A DNA stretch of 64,000 nt from Emcibacter sp. (GCA_021647465.1 JAKIUQ010000002.1:62001-126000); one strand, 5' to 3'. Counted from the stretch's first letter, positions 8,920 to 17,624 are shown. The notes: a model not told the origin generated them from the sequence alone. Numbers and translations: made by a program.

Positions 8920-9699
8920 ATGAGTAATGTCAGAACAGAAAATAATGATGGTGTTGGTATCATTACCCTATGCCGGTCAGATAGCATGAATGCTCTGAAT
9001 GATCCTTTTATCCGGGAGATTTTAACCGCCTTTTATCTGATGCAAAGAGACGAGGTTCGCGTTGTCATTCTGCGCGCAGAAAAAGGAGTCAAGGTGTGGT
9101 CTGCGGGCAGAGATGTGGAAAGCCTGCCTGCCGGGGCCCACGACATGGCTGGCTGGCAGACACAGATGCTGGCGCTTGGGCGGACTATTCGGGAATTTCC
9201 AACCCCTGTTATTGCCATGATAGAAGGCAGTGTCTGGGGTTATAGCTGCGAAGTGGCCTTCTCTTGTGACCTGATTGTGTCTGTACCAGAGGCGACTTTC
9301 GCCATAACGCCGGCCAAATTAAGCGGAACCTATGTGATAGAAGGCTTGCGGACAATTGTTGGTCGTCTTGGCCAAAATCTGGCCAGAGAAATGCTTTTTT
9401 GCGCCGCAAAGATAGAGGCCACCAGGCTTCATAGTCTGGGCATTATCAATCATGTTGTTTCTTCTGATGAGATCGAGACGCATGTTGAGGATATGGCGCG
9501 TAACATATCGCTCTTGGCGCCCTTGACGATTACCGCGTTAAAGAAGCAGATTTCTGATATTGTCAGAACATCCCCGTTGCCCGCTGAAATTCTTGCGGAA
9601 AATGATGTATCAGCCGAAAATATATTTGGCTCGGATGATTATCGTGAAGGACTGGCGGCTTTTCGAGAAAAAAGAAAACCCGATTTTTCGGGCCGGTAA
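8920..9699 (+). CDS. Methylmalonyl-CoA decarboxylase-like crotonase family protein (259 aa)
   Basis: This is a crotonase-fold protein that aligns along its whole length with E. coli methylmalonyl-CoA decarboxylase (ScpB/YgfG). Shared blocks are KVxSAGxDxxxLP, MIEGSVWG, FxxTPxxL, GIxNHVV and the ending AFxEKRKPxFxG. The known active-site Tyr140 appears conserved (Tyr138 here). However, His66 of E. coli is Arg64 here and Gly110 is Tyr108, so the reaction or substrate may differ. The expected role is decarboxylation of malonyl- or methylmalonyl-CoA from the preceding ligase to acetyl- or propionyl-CoA. The start is the ATG at 8920 with AAGG upstream; a GTG at 8905 overlapping the previous stop is the alternative. 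It is the last gene of the catabolic cluster. Confidence 0.78.
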   Translation: MSNVRTENNDGVGIITLCRSDSMNALNDPFIREILTAFYLMQRDEVRVVILRAEKGVKVWSAGRDVESLPAGAHDMAGWQTQMLALGRTIREFPTPVIAMIEGSVWGYSCEVAFSCDLIVSVPEATFAITPAKLSGTYVIEGLRTIVGRLGQNLAREMLFCAAKIEATRLHSLGIINHVVSSDEIETHVEDMARNISLLAPLTITALKKQISDIVRTSPLPAEILAENDVSAENIFGSDDYREGLAAFREKRKPDFSGR

Positions 9700-9762
9700 A
9701 GCGGCAGATATAGTCGAGTCTGATACTGTTATGCGATATTTGGCGTTGACTATAAATTAATT

Positions 9763-9793
9763 TTGTCCCGATATGCTTTCATCAAACGTCTCC
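9763..9793 (+). promoter_or_regulatory. Candidate FecI-type ECF promoter before the sigma factor gene
   Basis: TTGTCCCG (9763-9770), 15 bases, then ACGTCTCC (9786-9793). The same boxes with identical spacing occur at 11570-11600 before the cognate TBDR gene. Two-box conservation at fixed spacing before a FecI gene and its target receptor is what autoregulated ECF transcription looks like. A vegetative-type TTGACT at 9746 lies just upstream. The leader to the chosen fecI ATG is about 100 bases. Confidence 0.55.
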
Positions 9794-9900
9794 TGTATTG
9801 TCAGGATAGGGCTGTCTTTAAATATATTGTGGCGTTATGTATTTTGATCTCACGGGCGTTTGGAAACAGAAATTGGAGAATATATCAGGATAGTCGTGGC

Positions 9901-10470
9901 ATGAACCGATTGCGTGGGGAGTATTTAAAGAAAGCATATGAAAAATATTCGGACGAGATTGTTCGGTATTTAAGCTCGCGTATGCGTGGACGCCAAGGAG
10001 AAGCCAGCGACATTATGCAAACAGCCTTTATGAAGCTTGCCGTTAAAACGGCATCGGAAGAGGTGACGGAAACAAGAGGGTTTCTGTATCGTACGGCCAA
10101 GAATCTGATGATAGACAATGGCAGAAGAAAGCTGACGCGGGATCGATATGTGAAAAATATTTTGATCGAAGAGCCCCAATCCTGTGCGCCGCATTACTGC
10201 CTGACCGAACAAACAGTTCTTCAGCGTGAGAGGTTAAGGTTATTGGAGGGTGTGATCAAAACACTGCCGGCGCGCCGCCGGAGGGTATTCATCCTTAATC
10301 GGATACATGGGTTGAGTTATGCAGAAATAGCAAAAGAGGTAAATTTGACGACTGAGGGGGTAAGGAAGCACGTGAGCAGGGCCTTGGCAGATTGTGAAGC
10401 CGCCTTGCAGAATATTTATTGTGATGATAACTTCGTCGATCAGGATGGTCCGGAGGGGAATAATGACTAA
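9901..10470 (+). CDS. FecI-like ECF RNA polymerase sigma factor (189 aa)
   Basis: Sigma region 2 spans about residues 12-80 (YEKYSDEIVRYL, ASDIMQTAFMKLA, TRGFLYRTAKNLMIDNGRR). Region 4 spans about 118-170 (LPARRRRVFILNRIHGLSYAEIAKEV, then the helix-turn-helix TTEGVRKHVSRAL). It lacks region 3, as ECF factors do. The FecI group responds to a signal passed by a TBDR through a FecR anti-sigma. I start at the ATG at 9901, which gives the usual 160-190 residues; an upstream TTG would add 46 residues without sigma homology and would swallow the promoter motif. It overlaps fecR by 8 bases. The probable targets are its own gene and the STN-type receptor at 11660. Confidence 0.92.
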   Translation: MNRLRGEYLKKAYEKYSDEIVRYLSSRMRGRQGEASDIMQTAFMKLAVKTASEEVTETRGFLYRTAKNLMIDNGRRKLTRDRYVKNILIEEPQSCAPHYCLTEQTVLQRERLRLLEGVIKTLPARRRRVFILNRIHGLSYAEIAKEVNLTTEGVRKHVSRALADCEAALQNIYCDDNFVDQDGPEGNND

Positions 10471-11527
10471 GATGCTATCTGAAGATATTGCCTCGGCGGC
10501 AAGAGAATGGCTGGTTTTGCTGGAATCCGGAAGTGCCGGCCGTGATGATCGTGAAAGATTTGAGATATGGCAGCAGGACAGCCCTGACCACAGAATAGCC
10601 TTTCAAAAAGTAACGCGTACCTGGCAGGAAATCGGACAGATGTCGCATCTGGCCGAATTGGAACCACGCCATATTGATCAGGGCAGCACAGCTCAAGAGG
10701 GTTCCCTCTCAGGGGCTCAGGCATGGTTCGGACGCTTTTGTCGTGAAATCTCCAGCTGGCCAAATGCCGCCGTCACCGGTGTATCAATAATATTGTTGGG
10801 ATTTTTGCTTTTCCCCCTGTCAGAAGACATCTTCACCCTGCCGACAGGTGATACTCAGGGCTATGCAACCAATGTTGCGGAAATCAAGACGTTAATACTT
10901 GCAGATGGTACGGAGGTAATTTTGGGCGCGCAGTCCAGTATTGCTGTCAATTTTTCCAAAAATGAACGGCATGTCCTGTTGTCAGGCGGGGAGGCCTTCT
11001 TTTCGGTGTCCTCAAACCCGAACCGTCCCTTCATTGTCAAGGCCGCTGATACGCTGGTACGCGTTACCGGCACCAAGTTTAATGTTCATTCCGGTGTGGA
11101 CAGGGTTATTGTCGCCGTAGCAGAAGGTGCGGTTCAGGTTTCGAAATTTAAACCCGGTGATAATGATAATTTATATGAACAAATCGGCAGGGCCAGCCAG
11201 CTGGTCGCGGGTCAACAGGCGGTTTCTGTCTTGCGCGGCCCTGTACAGGAAGTCAGGGTTGTGGCCACCTCCAATCCGGGGGAATGGCGTAACGGAAGGT
11301 TAAGCTATGAAGGCACGGCCTTGCGTGATGTTATCGCGGACGCCAATCGTTATTTGCCGCATAATATACTGATTGGTGGCGAGCGGGTTGGCGACTTGCT
11401 GGTTACGGCATCATTTGAAACCCGTAAAATAGACTCTCTTGTGGATGCGCTTGCACTTGTTCTGCCCATTAAAGTTATTGAAGCCCCTGATGGTAATGTC
11501 CTTCTTGTCGCCAAACAAGGCGACTAA
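10463..11527 (+). CDS. FecR-type anti-sigma regulator (354 aa)
   Basis: The N-terminal cytoplasmic anti-sigma part has the family pattern AAREWLVLLESG and FEIWQQDSPDHRIAF. One membrane helix follows near residues 92-115 (INITGVSII-like, ending LLFPLSED). Then comes the periplasmic FecR beta domain (about 140-235, LADGTEVILGAQSSI, GGEAFFSV, TGTKFNV) and a C-terminal STN-like domain (about 275-350, RLSYEGTALRDVIADANRY). This layout lets it read the signalling domain of a receptor and control FecI. The ATG at 10463 has GGAGGGG upstream and overlaps the sigma gene end, so the two are co-translated. The TBDR 132 bases downstream carries the matching N-terminal STN domain. Confidence 0.93.
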   Translation: MTKMLSEDIASAAREWLVLLESGSAGRDDRERFEIWQQDSPDHRIAFQKVTRTWQEIGQMSHLAELEPRHIDQGSTAQEGSLSGAQAWFGRFCREISSWPNAAVTGVSIILLGFLLFPLSEDIFTLPTGDTQGYATNVAEIKTLILADGTEVILGAQSSIAVNFSKNERHVLLSGGEAFFSVSSNPNRPFIVKAADTLVRVTGTKFNVHSGVDRVIVAVAEGAVQVSKFKPGDNDNLYEQIGRASQLVAGQQAVSVLRGPVQEVRVVATSNPGEWRNGRLSYEGTALRDVIADANRYLPHNILIGGERVGDLLVTASFETRKIDSLVDALALVLPIKVIEAPDGNVLLVAKQGD

Positions 11528-11569
11528 TTCTACTCTTTTTTACATTTTGTAAATAATTATACATTATCA

Positions 11570-11600
11570 TTGTCCCGCCCTTCTCTTGCTGAACGTCTTC
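11570..11600 (+). promoter_or_regulatory. Candidate FecI-type ECF promoter before the STN-TBDR operon
   Basis: TTGTCCCG (11570-11577), 15 bases, then ACGTCTTC (11593-11600), 60 bases before the GTG start. It duplicates the motif at 9763-9793 in both boxes and spacing, while the intervening bases differ. This makes it the best candidate for the element recognised by the adjacent FecI, and it would drive the receptor and the long downstream gene row. Confidence 0.6.
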
Positions 11601-11659
11601 TCCCTGAACGGGAATTAGCTCGTTATTATTTATAAAAATGCTATAAGAGGAGGACTTAA

Positions 11660-14600
11660 GTGTCAGCATATAATGGTAAGGTAACATTCAGAAATCTTCG
11701 CAAGGCCGCGCTGGTATCAGCGGTATCAGGTTTGGCTCTGCTCGGGTCAATGACTTATTCTCATGCTGAGGAAACGGCGCGTTATCAGTTCAATATTGAA
11801 GCGCAGCCGCTTGCCAAGGCGCTTTTGGAATTCTCAAAGCAAACAAATATTAATATTGTTGCCTCAGGAGATCTTGTGGCAGGCCGGGTGTCTGGCAAAG
11901 CAAATGGTGACCTTTCGGCTCAAGAAGCCTTGAAGTCTCTTTTGCAGGGAACCGGTGTTGCTTTTGAAATGAGGGATGACAACACTCTTATTATCCGTAA
12001 GAGCGGTGCGGCTTCAGATAGTAACGGGCAGGGCAATTCTCAGGATATCAGCAAAGCAATGACTCCGGATGCAAGTGGTTCAGGCGAGGTTGTCTCTGGA
12101 TGGGGCAGCGTGACCGGGACCATAACGGACGAGCGTTCAGGTGTGCCGCTGGTCGGGGCTCTGGTGCGTATTGCCGATACTGACAGGGCCGTCGCGACCG
12201 ACGATAAAGGAAATTTTAGATTTCCCAAGGTGAGATCCGGTGCGCATACCGTGAGCATTTCCTACCTTGGGTATCGTGGTATGAATGTTGACATCACTTT
12301 GGGTAAAAATGAAACCGCGCATAACAATTACACGCTTGGCGGCGTAACGGCCGCATTGGAAGAAGTGGTGATTTTCGGATCAAGGAGCGCCCGCGCCCGC
12401 GCCCTTAATCAGGAACGGTTGGCAGAAAACAGCTCTTCCGTTATTTCATCAGATCAGATGGGCGACTTTGTCGGCACCACATTGGCCGAAGCCCTTCGCC
12501 GGGTTCCGGGCGTCACATTTCAGCGTGACCCCGCAACAGGATCCGGCACTAACATTATGGTGCGCGGGTTGTCGCCTGCCCTTAATGCGATTAAGTTGAA
12601 TGGCTTGAATTTGGCGTCCACCAATTCATCTGGCAGCGCGTCACGATCAGCCAACCTTGGCAATATTCTGGCGGATTCCGTTGAGAAAGTGACAATTCAC
12701 AAGACGCTTCTGCCCAGCCACGACAGTGCGGGGACGGGCGGTCTGGTTGAAATTGAAACCAAGTCACCATTGTCGCGCCCTTCTGGTTTCGCCAATTTTA
12801 CGCTTGAGCGGGGTATGCGGGCTTCTGATTTTTCAAACGATTTTCTGGTATCGGGAACATTTTCCCATAAATTCGGTAGTGAAGAGCGGTTTGGTGTGAG
12901 CGCCTCTGTTCAGTATCGTGAGTCCGACTATACCAATATAGGTCTTAGCAAGGATCTGGCTTTTGGGTCCTACCTTCCGCTTGAGGCTGACGGAAGCCTG
13001 AACATCTTCTCGCAGCAGGATGTTGATCCACGATTGGCGTTTCCTTTTGCCGGCGGTGATGACCGGGTATTTACAGCCGGAACATCCAATAGTTTCAGCC
13101 GTATAGATGACAAGACGCTGGCCATTACTTTGTCGGCGGAATGGTTGGTGACGGATAATACTGAATGGAAGGTGGATATGAGCCGTTCCAGTGCGAACCG
13201 GGACAGCGTTTCGGGCTCAACCTCTTTTAGTGCGCCTTTCTTTGGTTCGGTTCTGCCCATTGCGTCTTTGGGCGGTGATCTGCGAGTCGCGACCAATTAC
13301 GATGGCTCAAGCCGTTCCAGCATAGGATTTCGGGAAAGTCTGGATGTTGAAGATGTGAGCAGTGTCTATAGTTTTCGCGGTGTTACCCGGGCGGACGCAT
13401 GGGAATTCGAATATATGGCGGGTTATTCCGAAAGCAATAGTACCGCCCCGCTAGACCGAAACGTTTCTTTGACAAGCCGGGCTGGTTTGCCTGCGTCACT
13501 GCTTCTGGCTGAGGCGACGGATGGTGTTGAGGGGCGTGTCATCTCCTTATATGGGGAGTATATTGAGGGCTACCAGTTGCCGCTATTAACGCAGGCCGGC
13601 TGGGACTATATCAATAATGCGGCTAATTACGATTATGCTAACGCAAGTATTTCCAGCACCAAGTCAAAAAATACTATATATGAGGCCAAGGCCAGTGCCA
13701 AATATGAGCTTGAGGACAGTAAGCTGAAATATATTCAGTTTGGTGTGGAGTATAAGGAATCAAATAATACGGCTTCGGACAGGTCTGTGGCTTATCAGCC
13801 GAATTCAACCTTTGCCTTTTTGCCTTTCCCGCCCTTCTTTTCCATCACCAGTCCAAGTGCTGCTGACGTAGGTCTCGGCGTGACCGGTCAGGATTTGTCG
13901 CGAATTGGTATTGATCGTGGGCTGTCTATTATTTCACCAGATGTCGCGCGCGCGTTTCTGAATGGAATAGAGGGCCTCACGACCGGAATGGATCCGGCTA
14001 TAATTCCTTTTAGCTTCCCGCCTCATCCGTTGTCTGCGGATGCGTTCCTAAAGGAAGTCAGTCTGGTGGCTTACCTTCAGGGTCGTCTGGAATTCAATAA
14101 GCTGGAAATCATTGGTGGTGCGCGTCTGGACCGCGTTAAAGTAACCAGTGCGCAATTGCTTGCACCTCAGGTGTTTGATGCGTTCGGCACGCCGGATGTT
14201 GCGTTTCAGCAGGCATTCACGGTTCTTGACAGGAACGAGGCTACCATTACCAACATATTGCCGCGGGTAAGTTTTAATTATCGTGAAACGGATAATCTGG
14301 TTTTTCGCGGCGGCTATTATCTTTCTGTTGCGCGGCCCTCAATCGCTAACTTGTCTACCTCACCGCAAATTTCTTTGGATCTTCAGCCGTTTGGCGGTCC
14401 TAATGGTGATCAACCACAGCTTTCCGTTTCGTTGGGAAATCCGGGTTTAAAATCTGCCATGACCCATAACTTTGACCTGAGCGCGGAATATTATGATGAT
14501 AATATCGGGGTGATGAAATTAGGGGTGTTTTACAAACGTATTACCAACCTTTTGGAGGCTTCTCTGGGTCAGGGCGAGGGGGCTTTGGCGGACATCGATC

Positions 14601-15244
14601 TTCCTGATGACCCGCGCTTTAACAATCTTCCGGCGAATATTCTGGTTAATGTCTCGCAGGCGCGCAATAACCCGGATGCTGCGACCATATGGGGGATTGA
14701 AGCCAATATTGAGCGGCAGTTTGCTAATCTCCCGGGGATATGGGGTGGTCTTGGTGCTTCTGTTAATTATACCTATACAAAAAGCAGCAAATCTGAAGCC
14801 CGCGCTTGGTTTGGAAGTCCGGTTTTTGATGGTTCGGGGAATTTTGTGGGCCGGGAAGAGGTATTGCTCCAATATACCGGACTGCCCTTTAACCAGCAGG
14901 TTCCTCATTCAGGGACGGCAGCTTTGACCTATAATAAGTATAACGTGGATGCGTCTCTTTCTTATACTTTCCAGTCGCGCAGATTAGGTGTGGTTGGTGA
15001 TAATGCACTTTCTCTCTATGACGAATCTGTAACGTCGCTTGATTTAAGGGTGGAATATCGCTTTGGCGGTGAAGATACGCAGCCTTACCGGGTTTATATT
15101 GAGGGCGCTGATCTGTTAAAGGGAACAGGAAGCCCTGGTGTGACAAGGTCTTTTGGCGGCGTTAATGGCGCACCAAAATATCTCAACGGTGGAACATATC
15201 TTGGCGGGCGTTCGGTCAAGGTTGGTGTGACCGCGACTTTTTAA
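11660..15244 (+). CDS. STN-domain TonB-dependent transducer/receptor (1194 aa)
   Basis: Domains in order: signal peptide (about 1-36), secretin/TonB N-terminal STN signalling domain (about 42-112, FNIEAQPLAKALLEFSKQTNINIVAS to DNTLIIRK), a carboxypeptidase-regulatory-like beta sandwich (about 148-225, GTITDERSGVPLVGALVRI, DDKGNFRF), a plug (about 250-365, LAEALRRVPGVTFQRDP, MVRGLSPALNAIKLNGL) and a long beta-barrel to VKVGVTATF. STN plus an adjacent FecI/FecR marks a receptor that also signals. The start is GTG at 11660, supported by AGAGGAGGA nearby. At 1194 residues it is larger than common siderophore receptors (700-850), which fits a bulky ligand such as a peptide, protein or glycan. It heads the operon-like row ending at 34841. 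Confidence 0.95.
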   Translation: MSAYNGKVTFRNLRKAALVSAVSGLALLGSMTYSHAEETARYQFNIEAQPLAKALLEFSKQTNINIVASGDLVAGRVSGKANGDLSAQEALKSLLQGTGVAFEMRDDNTLIIRKSGAASDSNGQGNSQDISKAMTPDASGSGEVVSGWGSVTGTITDERSGVPLVGALVRIADTDRAVATDDKGNFRFPKVRSGAHTVSISYLGYRGMNVDITLGKNETAHNNYTLGGVTAALEEVVIFGSRSARARALNQERLAENSSSVISSDQMGDFVGTTLAEALRRVPGVTFQRDPATGSGTNIMVRGLSPALNAIKLNGLNLASTNSSGSASRSANLGNILADSVEKVTIHKTLLPSHDSAGTGGLVEIETKSPLSRPSGFANFTLERGMRASDFSNDFLVSGTFSHKFGSEERFGVSASVQYRESDYTNIGLSKDLAFGSYLPLEADGSLNIFSQQDVDPRLAFPFAGGDDRVFTAGTSNSFSRIDDKTLAITLSAEWLVTDNTEWKVDMSRSSANRDSVSGSTSFSAPFFGSVLPIASLGGDLRVATNYDGSSRSSIGFRESLDVEDVSSVYSFRGVTRADAWEFEYMAGYSESNSTAPLDRNVSLTSRAGLPASLLLAEATDGVEGRVISLYGEYIEGYQLPLLTQAGWDYINNAANYDYANASISSTKSKNTIYEAKASAKYELEDSKLKYIQFGVEYKESNNTASDRSVAYQPNSTFAFLPFPPFFSITSPSAADVGLGVTGQDLSRIGIDRGLSIISPDVARAFLNGIEGLTTGMDPAIIPFSFPPHPLSADAFLKEVSLVAYLQGRLEFNKLEIIGGARLDRVKVTSAQLLAPQVFDAFGTPDVAFQQAFTVLDRNEATITNILPRVSFNYRETDNLVFRGGYYLSVARPSIANLSTSPQISLDLQPFGGPNGDQPQLSVSLGNPGLKSAMTHNFDLSAEYYDDNIGVMKLGVFYKRITNLLEASLGQGEGALADIDLPDDPRFNNLPANILVNVSQARNNPDAATIWGIEANIERQFANLPGIWGGLGASVNYTYTKSSKSEARAWFGSPVFDGSGNFVGREEVLLQYTGLPFNQQVPHSGTAALTYNKYNVDASLSYTFQSRRLGVVGDNALSLYDESVTSLDLRVEYRFGGEDTQPYRVYIEGADLLKGTGSPGVTRSFGGVNGAPKYLNGGTYLGGRSVKVGVTATF

Positions 15245-15265
15245 GTCGTTTATTGGAGAGAAACC

Positions 15266-15991
15266 ATGTTTATACGTAATGTAATTATCGCGGCGGCTCT
15301 GATTGGGACTATACAGGTTGCGGCAGCGCAGCAGGGGACATTGGTGCCCCAGCCTATGCCGGGGGGGGGCGAACAGTTTTCCGGGCAGTTATCCAAAGTG
15401 GTCATCCCCCTGAAATGGGTCGGGGGGAAATGGGTGGCGCCGTTTGACCTGATTAATCCCGGGGACATGGGCGGGGGCTTTCCTCCGCCCGGAGCAGGGG
15501 CTATGCCAGATATGCCGCAAGGCTTCGCGTTAGAGCCAATGCCAGATGGCCCTGATGGTTTCGCAGAAGGTGGGTTTCCAGAAGGTGGCCCTGATGGTTT
15601 CGCAGAAAGTCTGCCAGAAGGCGCGCAAATATTTAGTAGTGGCGCCCACTATGTCCCAGATTACCTGATCATTGACCCGTCCGGTGAATTTGTCCTTTCC
15701 TTAAAGGAGCAGACCTTTGAAGACCTTGACCTGACGGGGGCTCACCCCCTGATGGTGGCGTCTCACTTTGGTTTGGTGGTTCCGGTTCCGGTTGAAATGC
15801 TTCAATTTTACGAAGATGAAAAAAGCCTTGAAATTATCACCGCCAAGAATGAGGAAGTTCTTGATGGCGGGGAAATTGTGGGCGCGATTGGCCGCCAGTT
15901 TCTGGAATCCTTTCAGGCTGTTCTGGATCAGGAGGCCCGTACATTGACATTGACGCCTCCGAAGATGGATCAAGGCGGCTCCCAACATTAA
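15266..15991 (+). CDS. Exported protein with retropepsin-like domain and Gly/Pro-rich linker (241 aa)
   Basis: A signal peptide (about 1-21, cut after AAA) is followed by a Gly/Pro/Met-rich low-complexity region (about 65-115) that contains a 13-residue repeat of the GPDGFAE type. The C-terminal half resembles one lobe of a clan AA aspartic protease: a hydrophobic strand with LIIDPSGEFVLSL where DTG(A/S) would be, and later IVGAIGRQFLESF followed by LDQEARTLTLTP, matching the usual G-x-x-F-L then D then L-x-L pattern. The catalytic DTG is not intact (DPSG), so activity is uncertain. The N-terminal strands (VVIPLKWVGGKWVAPFDL) resemble those of the next gene product, so the two are probably related. 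Start supported by GGAGAG. Role unknown. Confidence 0.6.
   Translation: MFIRNVIIAAALIGTIQVAAAQQGTLVPQPMPGGGEQFSGQLSKVVIPLKWVGGKWVAPFDLINPGDMGGGFPPPGAGAMPDMPQGFALEPMPDGPDGFAEGGFPEGGPDGFAESLPEGAQIFSSGAHYVPDYLIIDPSGEFVLSLKEQTFEDLDLTGAHPLMVASHFGLVVPVPVEMLQFYEDEKSLEIITAKNEEVLDGGEIVGAIGRQFLESFQAVLDQEARTLTLTPPKMDQGGSQH
15361..15369 (+). repeat. Poly-G tract of nine bases inside the coding sequence
   Basis: Nine consecutive G bases encode Gly-Gly-Gly about 12 residues after the predicted signal-peptide cut of the 241-residue exported protein. A slip of one base here would shift the frame early in the gene. Tracts of this kind underlie phase variation in some bacteria; whether this one varies is not known. 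Confidence 0.6.
15548..15607 (+). repeat. In-frame direct repeat of 21 bases
   Basis: A 21-base unit beginning GGCCCTGATGG and ending GCAGAA occurs at 15548-15568 and again at 15587-15607. The 39-base offset is 13 codons, so the frame is kept. It encodes GPDGFAE twice in the low-complexity linker, which suggests expansion by duplication. Confidence 0.85.
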
Positions 15992-16094
15992 TTTAAATTA
16001 ATCATCCGCTAATCTAGAATTATGTCAGGCCCTGTATTGTTCTTGTCTTGATACATCATTCATTTGAAAAATAATGTTTAAACTGGAGGCTGTT

Positions 16095-17624
16095 TTGTTT
16101 TACAAGCTGTATTTATTTGTTTTTATCTGGCTGAACAGCATCGGCATGGCGCTTGCCTTTCAGGTGACAATGTCGCCGCCTTCTTTTGGGGGGCAGAAAG
16201 TCGAGGAGAAAAGCATAGCCGTCAAGGTCATTGAGGGCCGTCTTGTGGGCAGTTTCGATATTGTAACCCGCAAGGGCACGGAATCAATCAGCCTGTATAT
16301 TGATTTGGCGTCCGAGAATAAATTGGCGCTGGACGAGGGTTTCATGAAGGCGTTTGGTCTTGATAGTGGCCGGGGCTTTGTTACCGTAAAATCACCGAAT
16401 GGTTTCACAGCTCTGGTACGTAGTAAAAGAATTTCCGCGCTTGCTTTTGACCCGCAGATGTCCCGAATTTCCAGTCTTTTTACCAAGGAACTGAGCGGGC
16501 AGCCGGTTGTCGGCAGCCTTGGCCTTGGGGCATTGGATAAATTTCATATATCCTTTAATGTGCCGGAAGGTAAAATTAATTTATCCGCACCAAAATCGCC
16601 GGGACGGGATAGGGCGAAAATTGCAGCAGATGTAACGGTCGCGATGCTTCCTGTTGATGGCGGCGGCATTATTCTGCCTGTTTCCATTCCGTCTGGCCCT
16701 GAGGCGGCTTTAAGTCTGTCAACGACGCAATATGATACATTGGTCGATGGTGACTGGGCCGCAAGTGCTGGTTATCCGGCGGGCAATTTGCCGGGGGTAG
16801 GCCTGAAAGGTTTGCGCACCGGTGCCAGACTTGACCTGTCTCAGATTATGGCTTTGCGGCCTTATGATTTGAGCCGTCAGGATGATGGAGTTAAGCTTGT
16901 TTCCGGGCTTAATCTGTTTCTCAACAATATTGTTGATATTGATATGATTAACAAAATAGTGTCTTTTACCTCATTGAATACGGCAACATACCCGCAAACG
17001 GACTTTGCTTTTTTCTCCGCCATGATTAAAGGGGATGACGGGCCTTTGCTGGCCTATTTGAATGATTATAAAGAATCGCGGCTTGCGCCGGATGCGGCCA
17101 GTCTTTTACTGGACAGGCGACTAAAAAGAACGGCATCAGACGGGGATATTCTCGATGCGGTAAGGCTTGTCCGGGATACGGCATTGGCCGATAACCGGGG
17201 CGGTGTTTCCCTAGACCTTATGATGCGCTTAAAAGATGAGCTGCCGGAACGGCGCGCGTTGATTACGGCAGTTGGCCGTCTTGGGGCCGCGGTTGCCCGC
17301 CATGATAGTGACCCTGAAACGCTCTATCGCCTTCATAAAATGATTGGTCTTGAAGAATTGGAGGCCGGTAATATCCGCGAAGCCTGGAAGGGTATGCTGT
17401 CTTCGGCCTTTGGGTTGCCTCGGGATCCCGAAGTTAATTATGCTCTGGGCCGGATATATGAACAGCAAAGCCGCTTGAAAAGAGCGCAATCCCGCTATCA
17501 ACGTGCTTTGGAATTATTGACGGAAGCCAGCGCCAAAGATGAAAAGCGTCTCAAAATATTCCGTCAGGCATTGGATCGGGTGGACAATATGTTACGCAAT
17601 TCTCAGGATGCGACCAATGGATAA
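16095..17624 (+). CDS. Exported protein with two degenerate retropepsin-like lobes and a C-terminal TPR-like region
   Basis: A signal peptide (YKLYLFVFIWLN to MALAFQ) precedes two beta-rich lobes. Lobe 1 has SLYIDLASENKLALDEGFM, where DTG(A/S) would lie in an aspartic protease, and later SLGLGALDKF and FNVPEGKINLSAP. Lobe 2 has LPVSIPSGPEAALSL and SGLNLFLNNIVDIDMINK. Neither lobe has an intact DTG, so it may be a non-catalytic peptide-binding relative. The last 110 residues look like helical repeats (LHKMIGLEELEAGNIREAW, ALGRIYEQQSRLKRAQSRYQRAL). I prefer the TTG at 16095 because GGAGG sits five bases before it; the ATG at 16074 has no clear site. It ends 8 bases inside the next gene, so they are translationally coupled. 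Confidence 0.62.
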   Translation: MFYKLYLFVFIWLNSIGMALAFQVTMSPPSFGGQKVEEKSIAVKVIEGRLVGSFDIVTRKGTESISLYIDLASENKLALDEGFMKAFGLDSGRGFVTVKSPNGFTALVRSKRISALAFDPQMSRISSLFTKELSGQPVVGSLGLGALDKFHISFNVPEGKINLSAPKSPGRDRAKIAADVTVAMLPVDGGGIILPVSIPSGPEAALSLSTTQYDTLVDGDWAASAGYPAGNLPGVGLKGLRTGARLDLSQIMALRPYDLSRQDDGVKLVSGLNLFLNNIVDIDMINKIVSFTSLNTATYPQTDFAFFSAMIKGDDGPLLAYLNDYKESRLAPDAASLLLDRRLKRTASDGDILDAVRLVRDTALADNRGGVSLDLMMRLKDELPERRALITAVGRLGAAVARHDSDPETLYRLHKMIGLEELEAGNIREAWKGMLSSAFGLPRDPEVNYALGRIYEQQSRLKRAQSRYQRALELLTEASAKDEKRLKIFRQALDRVDNMLRNSQDATNG

